DNA of 64,000 nt from Nesterenkonia aurantiaca (GCF_004364585.1 NZ_SOAN01000004.1:186001-250000); one strand, 5' to 3'. Shown: positions 20,887-31,420, numbered from the stretch's first letter. The notes: generated by a model not told the origin, from the sequence alone. Program-made: numbers and translations.

Positions 20887-23268
20887 CTAGTTGCCTTTGT
20901 CTCCGAGCGTGGTCTTCGATGCAAGCATCAGGAACTCGGCGTTGGACTGGGTCGCCTTGAGCTTGTTGATCAGCAGCTCGAGACCCTGCTCCTGCTCGAG
21001 TCCGGAGAGCACGCGACGCAGCTTCCACATGATCTTGACCTCCTCCGTCGAGAGGAGGTTCTCCTCACGACGGGTGGAGGACTCGTTCACGTTCACGGCG
21101 GGGAAGATCCGCTTGTCCGCCAGTCGGCGGGACAGGCGCAGCTCCATGTTGCCGGTGCCCTTGAACTCCTCGAAGATGACCTCGTCCATCTTGGAGCCGG
21201 TCTCCACCAGCGCGGTGGCGAGGATGGTCAGCGAACCACCGTTCTCGATGTTGCGCGCCGCGCCGAAGAAGCGCTTCGGCGGGTAGAGCGCATTGGCATC
21301 GACGCCGCCGGAGAGGATCCGGCCTGAAGCCGGGGCCGCGGTGTTGTAGGCACGGCCCAGTCGGGTCATGGAGTCCAGCAGCACGACGACGTCCTTGCCC
21401 AGCTCCACGAGACGCTTCGCGCGTTCGATGGCCAGCTCGGCCACGGTGGTGTGGTCCTCGGCCGGGCGGTCGAAGGTCGAGGCGATGACCTCGCCGTCGA
21501 CCGTGCGCTGCATGTCGGTGACTTCCTCGGGGCGCTCGTCGACCAGGACCATCATGAGGTGAACCTCAGGGTTGTTGATCTTGATCGCCTTCGCCAGGGC
21601 CTGCAGGATGATCGTCTTGCCGGCCTTGGGCGGGGAGACGATCAGGCCGCGCTGACCCTTGCCGATCGGGGCGATCAGGTCGATCACGCGAGGTGCGATG
21701 TCCTTGGCGTCACCCTCCAGGCGCAGACGATCCTGCGGGTACAGCGGGACCAGCTTGCTGAACTCCACCCGGTCGGTGTTGGCCTCGGAGGGCCGGCCGT
21801 TGACGGCGTCGAGCTTCACCAGCGCGTTGAACTTCGCCCGCTTCTGCGGGTTCTCACCTTCGCGAGGAGCGCGGATGTGGCCGTGAACGGCGTCGCCCTT
21901 GCGCAGGTTGTGCCGCTTGACCTGGGCCAGGGACACGTAGACGTCGTTGGGTCCGGAGAGGTAGCCCGAGGTCCGCACGAAGGCGTAGTTGTCGAGCACG
22001 TCCAGGATGCCTGCCACCGGCACCAGGACGTCGTCCTCGGTGACCTCGGTGTCATCGACCTCGGGATCGCGGCCGCGACGGCGGTTGTTGCGATCACCCC
22101 GGTCATTGCGGTCAGTGCGATCGCCCCGGTCATTGCGGTCGTTGCGATTGCGGCTGCGCCGGTTGCGGCGCTCCTCGTCGCGTCCACCCTCGTTGCGGTT
22201 GCTCTCGCGCCCGCCGTCGTTGCGATCGTTGCGGCTGTTCTCGTTGCGGCTGCTGTCGCGCCCACCGTCGTTGCGATCGTTGCGACTGCTGTCGCGCCCA
22301 CCGTCGTTTCGGTCGTTGCGGCTGCTGTCGCGCCCACCGTCGTTGCGGTCGTTGCGGCTGCTCTCGCGGCCGCCGTCGTTGCGGCTGCTGTCGCGCCCGC
22401 CGTCGTTGCGGCTGTTCTCGTTGCGGTTGCTCTCGCGGCCTCCGCGGCCACCGTCACGGCCGCTGTTGTCTCGATTGCGCCTTCCGCGGCCTTCGCCGTC
22501 GTTGCGCTGGCCGTTCTCCTGGCTCTGGTCCTGAGTCTGCTCGTTGGAGCCTGACTGGGAGTTCGACGGCTGCGCATCCGCCTGCTGGGCCTCGGCCTGC
22601 GCGGTGTTCTGCTGCTGGCCGCCGTTGTCCTCGCGATTGCGGTTGCGCCGGTTGCGGTTGCGTCCGCGGGGCTGGGAATCGCCGTCCTCGGCGCTGCTGC
22701 TCTCGCCAGCCTGCTGATCGTTGTTCTGCTGATCACTGTTCTGCTGATCACGGTTCTGCTGTCCACTGCGGCGATCGTTGCCGCCGCCTTCGGTGGGCGC
22801 GTTCTCGCGTGAATTCTCCCCGCGCGAGGTGCCGCTGCTCTGGGCGTTCTCGGCGACCTCGGTGCTGGAGCCGTTCTGCTCTGCGACGGACTCGCTCGCC
22901 TTGGGCTCGGCTTTGGGCTCGGCCTTGGACCGGCGGCGGTTCGGGCGCTTCGCGGCGGGCTCCTCGGAGCCGGCGCCCTGCTGGTCGCTGCCGCCCTTGG
23001 CGGCGTCGTTCTGGCGACCTTCGGCGGCCGCCTTGTCCTGCTGCTTGTCCCGCTCGGCGACGGCGCCACCACGCTGGTGCGAGGAGATGGCCTCCACCAG
23101 GGCAGATTTGCGCATCCGCGAGCTTCCGGTGATGCCCAGCTGGGAGGCAAGCGCCTGCAGCTGAGCGAGCTTCAGACCGGCCAGCCCGGAGCTCTTGGGC
23201 TCAGGTGCAGCGGACTCGGCCTTCTCAGGGCTCTGAGTCGCAGTGGTCTCAGCGGTGGTTTCTGTCAC
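20887..23268 (-). CDS. rho: Transcription termination factor Rho, with large disordered insert
   Basis: A 793-residue Rho. The N-terminus ([19 protein letters not shown]) is the helical Rho-N domain. Residues about 75-400 are a charged, low-complexity region with RNDGGRDSS-type repeats. The C-terminal core has the RNA-binding [12 protein letters not shown], Walker [21 protein letters not shown], Walker [16 protein letters not shown], and the Q/R-loop region. Rho is a hexameric RNA helicase that ends transcription. Long inserts are usual in actinobacterial Rho and add RNA binding. This one is extreme in Arg, Asn and Asp content. A 308-bp leader without genes precedes it. Confidence 0.96.
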   Translation of the reverse strand: MTETTAETTATQSPEKAESAAPEPKSSGLAGLKLAQLQALASQLGITGSSRMRKSALVEAISSHQRGGAVAERDKQQDKAAAEGRQNDAAKGGSDQQGAGSEEPAAKRPNRRRSKAEPKAEPKASESVAEQNGSSTEVAENAQSSGTSRGENSRENAPTEGGGNDRRSGQQNRDQQNSDQQNNDQQAGESSSAEDGDSQPRGRNRNRRNRNREDNGGQQQNTAQAEAQQADAQPSNSQSGSNEQTQDQSQENGQRNDGEGRGRRNRDNSGRDGGRGGRESNRNENSRNDGGRDSSRNDGGRESSRNDRNDGGRDSSRNDRNDGGRDSSRNDRNDGGRDSSRNENSRNDRNDGGRESNRNEGGRDEERRNRRSRNRNDRNDRGDRTDRNDRGDRNNRRRGRDPEVDDTEVTEDDVLVPVAGILDVLDNYAFVRTSGYLSGPNDVYVSLAQVKRHNLRKGDAVHGHIRAPREGENPQKRAKFNALVKLDAVNGRPSEANTDRVEFSKLVPLYPQDRLRLEGDAKDIAPRVIDLIAPIGKGQRGLIVSPPKAGKTIILQALAKAIKINNPEVHLMMVLVDERPEEVTDMQRTVDGEVIASTFDRPAEDHTTVAELAIERAKRLVELGKDVVVLLDSMTRLGRAYNTAAPASGRILSGGVDANALYPPKRFFGAARNIENGGSLTILATALVETGSKMDEVIFEEFKGTGNMELRLSRRLADKRIFPAVNVNESSTRREENLLSTEEVKIMWKLRRVLSGLEQEQGLELLINKLKATQSNAEFLMLASKTTLGDKGN
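22070..22460. repeat. Degenerate tandem repeats in the Rho insert
   Basis: Repeated blocks around gttgcg(a/g)(c/t)tg and cgcccaccgtc on the plus strand encode alternating RNDGGRDSS and RNDRNDGGR units on the minus strand. The repeat length is about 30-39 bp with several near-identical copies between 22220 and 22400. Confidence 0.85.
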
Positions 23269-23576
23269 GAAGGTTCCTTCCCCCTCGTCAGGCAGGCCCG
23301 GCGGATGCGCCGTCCTGCGGTGTCTTCAACGGAGCGTCAGAAGTCCGTTGGCTTATTACTGTTTCTTCGCGCATCCAGCATCAGGGAGATTTCTTGCACG
23401 GTCCGCGTCCCCGGCGGGGAGTGGGATCATCGCAGGTCGCTGCCGGATCGCTCTGTCGAGGAATCGGCACCGTCCAGCGCTCAGGAAAAAAGCGCGGCTT
23501 GCGCGAAGGAACATCATGGTGATCTCTTAGAGGCCGATTCGACCGGCCCGGCAGAGCGAGCGTGCGCAGCACGCCG
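23269..23576 (-). other. 308-bp gene-free leader upstream of rho
   Basis: No credible gene on either strand. A short GCGC stem followed by six T on the minus strand (23485-23503) may be a weak terminator for thrB. The rest is likely the rho promoter and untranslated leader. Rho genes elsewhere control themselves through their leaders, which would fit the length, but I cannot point to a specific element. Confidence 0.4.
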
Positions 23577-24710
23577 TCAACGCTGATGTGCCTCCACTGT
23601 AACACCAGAGCCGGCGATCGGCAGGATTGAGGGGGTGAACACGTGACCCTGCGCGTCGGGACCGCCGAGCGCGGAGATACGCTGCGCCGCGGCGCTGGCC
23701 TGGGCGTCGGAATCGGCAAGCACCAGCACTGAGGGTCCTGCGCCGGAGATCACGGCGGCGAACCCGGCGGCCCGGAGCCCGTCCACCAGGGCCATGGATC
23801 CGGGGAAGGCGGGACGGCGCTGCTGCTGGTGCAACGCGTCTTCGGTGGCGTCGAGCAGCAGCTCCGGTGCGCTGGTCAGGGCGTGGACCAGCAGCGCGGC
23901 ACGCGCAGAGTTCTGCGCGGCGGCGGAGTGATCGATCTGCGCCGGGAGCAGATCGCGCGCCACCTGGGTGGACTGCTCGAAGTTCGGCACGGCCACGACG
24001 GTGCGCAGCCGCGGGTGCGGAAGCAGCGGTGCGGTGCGGAACGCCCCGTCGCCGGTGTCGAGGGTGGATCTGCGCACCTCTGACCCGGAGGACAGCGCGT
24101 TCGGGGCGTCCTGCCAGGAGATCGCCACTCCCCCGCGCAGCGCCGGTACGTAGTTGTCCGGGTGGCCCTCGATCCGGGAACCGATCTGCAGCTTCTCGTC
24201 CTCGCTCAAGCCCTCTGGCAGCAACGTGTCCGCGGTCATCACCGCGGAGGCGACCGCGGCGGCTGAGGAGCCGAGTCCGCGGCTGTGCGGAATGTTGTTG
24301 ACCGCGCGGACCTCAAGGTCCGGGAGGCTGAAGCCTTTGGCGTTGAGGATCTTCTCGACCAGGGTGACCACCAGATGGGAGGCGTCACGGGGCAGCGTCT
24401 CGGAGCCCTCGCCCTCCACGGTGATCTGCACCTGGGCCTGCGCACCGCGCCGCGGGGCGGCATGGACGGTGATCTCATCGAAGAGTCCCAGGGCCAGGCC
24501 CATGCTGTCGTAGCCCGGGCCGAGATTCGCCGACGTGGCGGGCACCCTGAGGTGGAAGGACATCGGCGCGCTCAGCGGCTCGCGCAGCTGAGGCGACTCG
24601 TGATTCCCAGCCGCGTTCCCCGCCGACGGCGGAGTGGCCGCCGAAGGGGCCAGGGCCTCCTCCGGGGCGAGGCCCTGACCGAGTTTATGCATGCTGGACT
24701 GCCCGCTCAC
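23577..24710 (-). CDS. thrB: Homoserine kinase
   Basis: A GHMP kinase with N-terminal LRVPATSANLGPGYDSMG, the ATP loop HSRGLGSSAAAVASA and a C-terminal VISGAGPSVLVLA. It phosphorylates L-homoserine for threonine synthesis. The frame from the GTG at 24710 gives 377 residues, but the first 49 are low complexity. The ATG at 24563 (MSFHLRVP) would give the usual start just before the first strand, and I cannot decide from the ribosome binding sites. It lies 5 bp after thrC. Confidence 0.92.
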   Translation of the reverse strand: MSGQSSMHKLGQGLAPEEALAPSAATPPSAGNAAGNHESPQLREPLSAPMSFHLRVPATSANLGPGYDSMGLALGLFDEITVHAAPRRGAQAQVQITVEGEGSETLPRDASHLVVTLVEKILNAKGFSLPDLEVRAVNNIPHSRGLGSSAAAVASAVMTADTLLPEGLSEDEKLQIGSRIEGHPDNYVPALRGGVAISWQDAPNALSSGSEVRRSTLDTGDGAFRTAPLLPHPRLRTVVAVPNFEQSTQVARDLLPAQIDHSAAAQNSARAALLVHALTSAPELLLDATEDALHQQQRRPAFPGSMALVDGLRAAGFAAVISGAGPSVLVLADSDAQASAAAQRISALGGPDAQGHVFTPSILPIAGSGVTVEAHQR

Positions 24711-24715
24711 GAGGA

Positions 24716-25825
24716 TCAGAGCCCCAGCTGCCGGGCCACGGTCTCGACGTCCTGCGGGACCATGGTCGGGGTGACGTCGGAGCCGTCGGCGTTCTTCAGC
24801 GCCCAGTCGGGGTCCTTCAGACCGTGACCGGTCACCGTGATGACGATCGTCTTATCCGCAGGGACCTCGCCGGCAGAGTGCTTCTTGATCAGTCCGGCGA
24901 CGCCGGCGGCCGAGGCGGGTTCCACGAAGACGCCCTCCTTCGCGGAAAGCCAGCGGTGCGCGGTGAGGATCTCCTGATCGGTCACCGACTCGATGACTCC
25001 CGCGGACTGGTCGCGAGCAGCCTCCGCCTTCTCCCAGGAGGCCGGATTGCCGATCCGGATGGCCGTCGCGACCGTCTCCGGCTCGGTCACCGGGTGACCC
25101 ATGACGATGGGCGCTGCGCCCTCTGCCTGGAAGCCCCACATGATCGGGGTGTGGCTGGACACCGGGGCGAGCTCCGCGCCGTCGGCACCCTCGTAGGGGT
25201 TGGTCCAGGGCCGGGAATACTCCTGGTAACCCTTCCAGTACGCGGTGATGTTCCCGGCGTTGCCCACCGGGAGCAGGTGGTAGTCCGGCGCGTCGCCGAG
25301 TGCGTCCACGACCTCGAAGGCGCCGGTCTTCTGGCCTTCGATGCGTGCCGGATTCACCGAGTTCACCAGGAACACCGGGTAGTTCTCGGAGAGCTTGCGA
25401 GCGATGTCGAGGCAGCCGTCGAAGTTGCCGTCCACCTGAATCAGCTCGGCCCCGTGGGCGACCGCCTGGGAGAGCTTGCCCATCGCGATCTTCCCCGCCG
25501 GCACCAACACCGCACAGGTCAGTCCGGCCTGGGTCGCGTAGGCCGCGGCGGAGGCGGAGGTGTTGCCGGTGGAGGCGCAGACCACGGCCTTGGCGCCTTC
25601 GGCCACCGCGGCGGTGATCGCCATCGTCATGCCGCGGTCTTTGAAGGATCCGGTGGGGTTCATCCCCTCGACCTTCAGGTAGACCGTGCCGGAGACCAGC
25701 TCGGAGAGCGCCGGGGCGTAGACCAGCGGGGTGCCGCCCTCTCCCAGGGTGATGACCTCGGTGGTCTGCTCCACGGGGAGTCGGTCTGCGTATTCACGGA
25801 TGACTCCGCGCCATTGGTGCGCCAC
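24716..25825 (-). CDS. thrC: Threonine synthase
   Basis: A 369-residue PLP enzyme, short actinobacterial type. The PLP lysine is in [13 protein letters not shown] and the phosphate-binding glycines in [13 protein letters not shown]. It turns O-phosphohomoserine into threonine. The start [17 protein letters not shown] matches the family. It lies between hom and thrB in the usual order hom-thrC-thrB. Confidence 0.95.
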   Translation of the reverse strand: MAHQWRGVIREYADRLPVEQTTEVITLGEGGTPLVYAPALSELVSGTVYLKVEGMNPTGSFKDRGMTMAITAAVAEGAKAVVCASTGNTSASAAAYATQAGLTCAVLVPAGKIAMGKLSQAVAHGAELIQVDGNFDGCLDIARKLSENYPVFLVNSVNPARIEGQKTGAFEVVDALGDAPDYHLLPVGNAGNITAYWKGYQEYSRPWTNPYEGADGAELAPVSSHTPIMWGFQAEGAAPIVMGHPVTEPETVATAIRIGNPASWEKAEAARDQSAGVIESVTDQEILTAHRWLSAKEGVFVEPASAAGVAGLIKKHSAGEVPADKTIVITVTGHGLKDPDWALKNADGSDVTPTMVPQDVETVARQLGL

Positions 25826-25885
25826 GGTGGGTGCTCCTTCATCGTCAAGCGGGTGGGATCTGCTCGGGCGGGGATGGGCCCAGGG

Positions 25886-27238
25886 CTACTGCTCGACCTC
25901 AACGCGCAGCACCGAGTTCACTGACTTGACCACGTCCAGGGCCCGCAGTGTGGACACGGTGTCGGAGAGGTCCTTCTCCTTGGCCAGGTGGGTCACGATC
26001 TGCACGACGGCGCCGCGCTCCCGGGCCGCCTCGGTGTCCACCTCGCCGTCGCTGGAGACGCTGCCGGGCTGTCGCATCGACTCGATGGAGACGTGATGAT
26101 CGGCCAGCACGCGGGCGACCTCGGCGATGACACCCTCACGATCAGCGACTTCCATATCAATGTAGTACTGGGTGTGGGCCTCATCCACCGGGAGCGCGCG
26201 GACGGACTGGGAGTCGCTGCTGGTGTCGGTGGTCCCGGGGTGCTCCGGGCCGCTGTGCAGCCGGCGCGCCACGGAGACCACATCGCCCATGATGGCCGAG
26301 GAGGTCGGCAGCCCGCCGGCGCCCTGGCCGTAGAACATGAGCTCTCCAGCATTCTCGGCGACCACGAAGACCGCGTTGAAGGCGCCGCGGACACTGGCCA
26401 GCGGGTGGGTGCGGGGCAGCAGGGTGGGGTGGACGCGCAGGATGGCGCCGTCATCGTTCTTCTCCACGATCGCCAGCAGCTTGATCACGTACCCGGAGGC
26501 TGCCGCGGCCTCGATGTCCTCGGCAGTGACCGAGGAGATGCCCTCGCAGTAGACGTCATGGATGTCGAAGGGCGCGTGGAACGCCAGCGCACCGAGGATC
26601 GCTGCCTTGGCGGCGGCGTCGTGGCCCTCGACGTCGGCGGTCGGGTCGGCCTCGGCATACCCGAGCCGCTGAGCCTCGAGCAGCGCGTCGTAGAACGCGG
26701 CGCCGGTGGAGTCCATCTGGTCCAGGATGTAGTTGGTGGTGCCGTTGACGATGCCCATCACCTTGGTGATCCGGTCACCGGAGAGCGACTCCTGGATCGG
26801 GCGCAGGATCGGGATGGCACCGCCGACCGCGGCTTCGAAGCGCAGCAGCGCCCCGGACTCGGCGGCGGCCTGGCTGAGCTTGCCGCCCTGGACCGCGAGC
26901 AGCGCCTTGTTCCCGGTCACCACGGCGGTGCCGGCGCGCAGGGCGCGCTCCACCAGGGTGCCGGCGGGCTCGATCCCGCCCATCAGTTCGATGATCAGGT
27001 CGGCCTCGTCCACCAGCGCCTCGGCGTCGGTGGTCAGCAGCTCGCCGGGGATCTTCCAGTCACGCGGGGCCTCGACGTCGCGCACGGCGACGCCGATCAG
27101 CTTGACCGGGGCCCCCACGCGCGAAGAGATCAGCGCCCGGCCCTCGACCAGAGTGCGTGCGACCTGGGCGCCGACGTTGCCGGCGCCGAGCAGGCCGATC
27201 TTCAGCGGCTCGGCGGTGCTCTTTGCTGCGGACATCAT
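25886..27238 (-). CDS. hom: Homoserine dehydrogenase with ACT domain
   Basis: A 450-residue enzyme with the Rossmann loop GLLGAGNVGAQV, VVTGNKALLA, GIVNGTTNYIL, and the catalytic region YAEADPTADVEGHDAAAKAAIL. Residues about 355-450 form an ACT domain (YYIDMEVADREGVIAEVARVLA), which mediates threonine feedback in this class. It makes homoserine from aspartate semialdehyde. Two neighbouring ATGs exist (27238, 27235). The second has better spacing from GAGG. Confidence 0.95.
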   Translation of the reverse strand: MMSAAKSTAEPLKIGLLGAGNVGAQVARTLVEGRALISSRVGAPVKLIGVAVRDVEAPRDWKIPGELLTTDAEALVDEADLIIELMGGIEPAGTLVERALRAGTAVVTGNKALLAVQGGKLSQAAAESGALLRFEAAVGGAIPILRPIQESLSGDRITKVMGIVNGTTNYILDQMDSTGAAFYDALLEAQRLGYAEADPTADVEGHDAAAKAAILGALAFHAPFDIHDVYCEGISSVTAEDIEAAAASGYVIKLLAIVEKNDDGAILRVHPTLLPRTHPLASVRGAFNAVFVVAENAGELMFYGQGAGGLPTSSAIMGDVVSVARRLHSGPEHPGTTDTSSDSQSVRALPVDEAHTQYYIDMEVADREGVIAEVARVLADHHVSIESMRQPGSVSSDGEVDTEAARERGAVVQIVTHLAKEKDLSDTVSTLRALDVVKSVNSVLRVEVEQ

Positions 27239-27291
27239 GACCTCAATCCCTTGTGCCTGTTCGGTTTCCGGCGCTGCGCGCGCGCTGTGTG

Positions 27292-28803
27292 TCAGCCTGC
27301 GGCAAAGCCGGTGTCGCGCCCGAGCATCTCCTGCTCGGTCTCTCGGCGGATGAGCACCTGGGAGGCGCCGTCTGCGACGGCGACCACCGCGGGTCGAGTC
27401 AGGTAGTTGTAGTTGCTCGACAGCGAGTGGCAGTACGCGCCGGTGGCGGGAACGGCAAGGAGATCATCCCGGGCCGTCGCCGTCGGCAAGTATACGTTTC
27501 GCACGACGATGTCGCCGGACTCGCAGTGTTTGCCCACGATGCGAGACAGCGCATGGTCTCCGGTCACCCGGCGTGAGGCCAGCACCGCAGAATAGTCCGC
27601 GTCGTAGAGGACGCCGCGGGCGTTGTCGCTCATGCCGCCGTCCACGGCCACGTAGCGCCTGGAGGTGGTGCTGCCGTCGGGCGCGTCGACCTGGACGTCC
27701 TTCTGCACGCCGACCCGGTACAGCGTGACCCCGGCAGGTCCGACGATCGCTCGGCCGGGCTCGATCGAGATCCGCGGCACGCGCAGCGCGTGCTCCGCGC
27801 AGGCCTGCTTGACCGTGGCGGCCAGCGCGGCCGCGATGGATTCGGGGTGCCGCGGGGTGTCGGCCTCGGTGTAGGCGATCCCGTGGCCGCCGCCGAGGTC
27901 GAGCTCTGGCAGCTCCACGCCGTAGGCCGAATGCAGACTGGCCAGGAAGGTGATGAGCTTCTGCGCCGCCAGCTCGAAACCGGCGGGTTCGAAGATCTGC
28001 GAGCCGATATGGGCGTGCAGGCCGCGCAGCTCGACGCCGGGGAGCTGGAGGGCGCGCGAGGCCGCGGTCCAGGCCGGTGACCCGAGGTAGGGGTTGGCTG
28101 GTGTCGAGGGGGTGCCGTCTGCGTCCGTGCTGGGCGCACCGGCGCTCGGGGTCAGCGAGAGGCCGAACTTCTGATCCTCGTGCGCGGTGGCGATGTATTC
28201 GTGGGTGGAGGCGTGCACGCCGGGAGTCAGCCGCAGCATGACCGGGGCGCGGGTGCCGGCTGCCACGGCGAGCCTGGAGATCCGTTCCAGCTCATCCAGG
28301 GAATCGGCGATGATCCGCCCGATCCCGGCGTCCAGGGCGCGCTGGATCTCGGCGTCGGACTTGTTGTTCCCGTGCAGGCCTATCTTCTCCGGCGGGACCC
28401 CGCCGGCCAGGGCGAGGGCGAGCTCGCCGCCGGAGGCAGTGTCCACGCAGAGGCCCTCCTGCACGGCCCAGCCAGCCACATGGGTGCTCAGGAAGGCCTT
28501 GCCGGCGTAGAACACATCCACCTCAGCCTCTGGGGCGAAGGCGGCACTGAAAGCCTCGCGGAAGCTGCGGGCTCGGGCGCGGAAGTCCGCCTCGGAGAGC
28601 ACATAGAGCGGAGTGCCGTGCTGGGCGGCGAGGGTCTCCACGTCGACTCCGCCGATGACCAGGCGGCCCTCGGCGTCGCGGTGCGCGTCGGCCGGAAGCA
28701 GCGCGGCCTCGAGGTCATCGGTGTCCCGGCGGGCGGTCAGCCACGACGGAGCCAGCGGGTGCGCGCGCGGGGCGGAGCCATGCTGCGCAGACCCGTCCTG
28801 CAC
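27292..28803 (-). CDS. lysA: Diaminopimelate decarboxylase
   Basis: A 503-residue PLP enzyme of the alanine-racemase-like fold. The PLP lysine is in FYAGKAFLS. Other hallmarks are HIGSQI, DLGGGHGIAY, EPGRAIVGPAG and the substrate cysteine in HCESGDI. It makes L-lysine from meso-DAP. The GTG at 28803 has GGAGG 5 nt upstream. The core is slightly expanded by a Ser/Thr/Asp loop near residues 225-245. Lies 84 bp after argS. Confidence 0.95.
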   Translation of the reverse strand: MQDGSAQHGSAPRAHPLAPSWLTARRDTDDLEAALLPADAHRDAEGRLVIGGVDVETLAAQHGTPLYVLSEADFRARARSFREAFSAAFAPEAEVDVFYAGKAFLSTHVAGWAVQEGLCVDTASGGELALALAGGVPPEKIGLHGNNKSDAEIQRALDAGIGRIIADSLDELERISRLAVAAGTRAPVMLRLTPGVHASTHEYIATAHEDQKFGLSLTPSAGAPSTDADGTPSTPANPYLGSPAWTAASRALQLPGVELRGLHAHIGSQIFEPAGFELAAQKLITFLASLHSAYGVELPELDLGGGHGIAYTEADTPRHPESIAAALAATVKQACAEHALRVPRISIEPGRAIVGPAGVTLYRVGVQKDVQVDAPDGSTTSRRYVAVDGGMSDNARGVLYDADYSAVLASRRVTGDHALSRIVGKHCESGDIVVRNVYLPTATARDDLLAVPATGAYCHSLSSNYNYLTRPAVVAVADGASQVLIRRETEQEMLGRDTGFAAG

Positions 28804-28887
28804 GGAGGCCTCCAGGGTGGGGCTCTCCGCGGTGGAGTTCTCCGAGGAGGGGCGGGACGTGGGTGAGCCGGGAGTCGTGATGAGGGT

Positions 28888-30543
28888 TCACATCCTTTCG
28901 GGTGCGGTGACGCCGAGCAGCGCCAGTCCGTTGCGCAACACCTGGGCGGTGGCGTCGTTGAGCCAGAGCCGGGTGCGGTTGAGGTCGGTGACCGGGTCCT
29001 GGACGCCGTCGGGGCTGACGCTGGGCGCCATCCGACAGACGGCGTACCAGCCGTGGTAGGCGCTGGCCAGGGATTCCAGGTAGCGCGCCACCCGGTGAGG
29101 TTCGCGCAGCTCGGCGGCCGAGGAGACCACGGAGGTGAAGCGCCCCAGCTGGGAGAGCAGCTCCTCCTCGGTCTCATGGGTCAGCAGGCTTGCGTCGAAG
29201 CCCTCGCGGTCGACCCCGGCGGCCTCGGCGTTGCGGGCGGCGTTGCGGGACCGGGCGTGGGCGTACTGGACGTAGAAGACCGGGTTGTCATTGGTCCGCG
29301 ACTGCAGCAGCTCCGGGTCCACGTCGATCGGTGAATTGGCAGGGAACCGGGCCAGGGTATAGCGCAGCGCATCGGTGCCGAGCCATTCGATGAGGTCGGT
29401 GAGCGCGATGATGTTGCCGGCCCGCTTGGAGAGCTTCGCTCCGCGGATGGACATCAGCTGCCCGATGAGCACCTCGATGTTGCGCTGCGGATCGTCCCCG
29501 GCGCAGGCGGCGATGGCCTTGAGCCGGGAGACGTAGCCGTGGTGGTCCGCGCCGAGCAGGTAGATCTTCTCGGTGAAGCCGCGCTCGCGCTTGGAGAGGT
29601 AGTAGGCGGCGTCGGCGGCGAAGTAGGTGGGCTCGCCGTCGGCCTTGAACAGCACCCGGTCCTTGTCGTCGCCGAAGTCGGTGGTGCGCAGCCAGACGGC
29701 GCCGTCGCGGTCCTCGATGTGGCCCTGCTCGCGCAGGGTCTCCACGGCGGCGGCAACCTTGCCCTCGGCGTGCAGCGCCTGCTCGGAGTAGAACACGTCG
29801 AAGTGCACGCCGAAAGCGGTCAGCGTGTCCTTGATCTGGCCCATCTGCGCCTGGTAGCCCAGTTCGCGCACGATCGGCAGCGCCTCCTCGCGGGGCATGT
29901 CCTTGACGTCCGGGCGGGCGGCCAGGATCTCCTCGGCCAGCTCGATGACGTAGTCGCCGGGGTAACCGCCCTCGGGGACGTCTTCGCCGTGGATCCGGGA
30001 GAGCACCGAATGGCCGAAGACGTTCATCTGGTTGCCGGCGTCGTTGACGTAGTACTCGTTGGCGACCGTGGCGCCGGAGGCGCGCAGCAGCCTGCCGATC
30101 GCGTCACCGAGGGCGGCCCACCGGGTGTGTCCGATGTGCAGCGGCCCGGTCGGATTCGCGGAGACGAACTCGACGTTGACGCTGCGCCCAGCAAGCGCGG
30201 TGTTGTGCCCGAAGGTGTCTCCGGCTTCGACGATGGTGCGGGCCAGCTCGCCGGCCGCGGCGGAGTCCACGGTGATGTTGATGAACCCTGGGCCGGCGAT
30301 CTCGATGCGCTCCACGCCGGGGGCCTGCTGAAGCCGGGCGCCGAGAACCTCGGCGAAGGCACGCGGGGGCATCCCGGCCTTCTTGGCCAGCTGCAGGGCG
30401 ATGGTGGTGGCCCAGTCGCCGTGCTCGCGATTCTTGGGGCGCTCGATGACGACGTTCTCGGGGAGATCGACGGTGAGCTCACCGGCTTCGACAGCTTCGG
30501 CGAGCGCGCTCTTGACAACGGTGGAGAGTTCTTCGGGAGTCAC
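28888..30543 (-). CDS. argS: Arginyl-tRNA synthetase
   Basis: A 551-residue class I synthetase with HIGH in PTGPLHIGHTRWAALGD and a KMSKS-like loop GAKLSKRAGN. The C-terminal anticodon-binding helices include LESLASAYHGWYAVCRM. It charges tRNA-Arg. The GTG at 30543 (read as Met, MTPEELSTVV) is 6 nt after a TAGACT -10 box, so the mRNA is probably leaderless. First gene of the argS-lysA-hom-thrCB series. Confidence 0.96.
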   Translation of the reverse strand: MTPEELSTVVKSALAEAVEAGELTVDLPENVVIERPKNREHGDWATTIALQLAKKAGMPPRAFAEVLGARLQQAPGVERIEIAGPGFINITVDSAAAGELARTIVEAGDTFGHNTALAGRSVNVEFVSANPTGPLHIGHTRWAALGDAIGRLLRASGATVANEYYVNDAGNQMNVFGHSVLSRIHGEDVPEGGYPGDYVIELAEEILAARPDVKDMPREEALPIVRELGYQAQMGQIKDTLTAFGVHFDVFYSEQALHAEGKVAAAVETLREQGHIEDRDGAVWLRTTDFGDDKDRVLFKADGEPTYFAADAAYYLSKRERGFTEKIYLLGADHHGYVSRLKAIAACAGDDPQRNIEVLIGQLMSIRGAKLSKRAGNIIALTDLIEWLGTDALRYTLARFPANSPIDVDPELLQSRTNDNPVFYVQYAHARSRNAARNAEAAGVDREGFDASLLTHETEEELLSQLGRFTSVVSSAAELREPHRVARYLESLASAYHGWYAVCRMAPSVSPDGVQDPVTDLNRTRLWLNDATAQVLRNGLALLGVTAPERM

Positions 30544-30549
30544 CGGAAC

Positions 30550-30555
30550 AGTCTA
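30550..30555 (-). promoter_or_regulatory. -10 box of argS (leaderless)
   Basis: TAGACT on the minus strand ends 6 nt before the GTG start at 30543. Confidence 0.5.
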
Positions 30556-30619
30556 CGGGGTTCGCCCCGGGAGCCGGGTCTCGACTTGGATGCGCCTTGA
30601 GGCCGATCGCTGGGCCGGA

Positions 30620-31420
30620 TCAGCCCAGCAGTCCGAGCACGCCGGTGACGCTGAGATAGACGCCGAGTCCGGCAAGGGTCAGGCCGCTGCCCATCTCAAG
30701 CCGACCGGTGACGACCGGGTTGGAGAGCCAGGTGTTCGCCGCGTCGACGAGCAGGACGACGCCGATCAGGTAGAGCCACATGCTGGCGGCCACCGTGCCG
30801 CCGAGCACGCCGATCGCGAAGGCCGGGGATGCGCCGACCGGCGTGAACTGCGGGAACAGTGCCAGGAAGAACAGGCCGACCTTCGGGTTGGTCATGCAGC
30901 TGGCCAGCCCGATCAGGAAGGTGCCGCGGAAACTGGTGATGGTGCGGCGCGGCCGCCGCCCCGCGGACCGTTGTGGATCGGCCCCCGATCCGCGAGCGCC
31001 CTCGCCCTGCGCCGGATCAGCTCCGTGCGCACCTGCCGGAGCCGCGGCCGCAGCAGGCGGCTGGGGATCATAGGGACCACCGACCAGCGCGGGAACCCCA
31101 ACCTCGGCGCGGGTCAGCCGGTGGGCCCTCAAGGTGATCCGCGCGCTGCGCACCGCGCGGGCGCCGAGGAAGATCACGTAGAGCCCGCCGATCAGGCTGA
31201 GCAGCTCATATGCCACCGGTGAGGCTTGGAACAGGGCCGCCAGGCCGGTGGCGGCCAGTGCCGCCCAGATCAGCGCCGCCACGGAGGAGCCCGTCGCGGC
31301 GCCGAGGCCGGCCCGGCGCGAGAGCAGCGCATTGCGCAGAGACAGCATCGTGTCCTGTCCCGGGGTGATGGCCAGGACGGCGGAGACGGCGAGCAGACCG
31401 AGGTAGCTGGAAAGTGTCAC
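30620..31420 (-). CDS. LysE/RhtB family exporter
   Basis: A 266-residue membrane protein with the family start SYLGLLAVSAVLAITPGQDTM, and C-terminal helices around FLIGLASCMTNPKVGLFFLALFP. Such proteins export amino acids. The GTG at 31420 is chosen because AGGA lies 7 nt upstream; the frame stays open further but has no signals. A 47-residue Ala/Pro/Gly/Arg loop (about residues 108-155) sits between helices 3 and 4, larger than usual. It is divergent from a LysR gene, a common exporter-regulator pairing. Confidence 0.85.
   Translation of the reverse strand: MTLSSYLGLLAVSAVLAITPGQDTMLSLRNALLSRRAGLGAATGSSVAALIWAALAATGLAALFQASPVAYELLSLIGGLYVIFLGARAVRSARITLRAHRLTRAEVGVPALVGGPYDPQPPAAAAAPAGAHGADPAQGEGARGSGADPQRSAGRRPRRTITSFRGTFLIGLASCMTNPKVGLFFLALFPQFTPVGASPAFAIGVLGGTVAASMWLYLIGVVLLVDAANTWLSNPVVTGRLEMGSGLTLAGLGVYLSVTGVLGLLG

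Noticed and set aside
22070-22460. Repeats in rho that resemble a CRISPR array
   Set aside because: The repeats are in-frame coding repeats of a low-complexity Rho insert, with no unique spacers and no cas genes.
27239-27291. Riboswitch or attenuator before the threonine genes
   Set aside because: Only 53 bp separate lysA and hom, with no stem-loop or leader peptide visible.
30620-31420. Frameshift suspected from the long Ala/Pro/Gly loop in the LysE-type protein
   Set aside because: The frame continues through into correct C-terminal helices, so the loop is an in-frame insertion.
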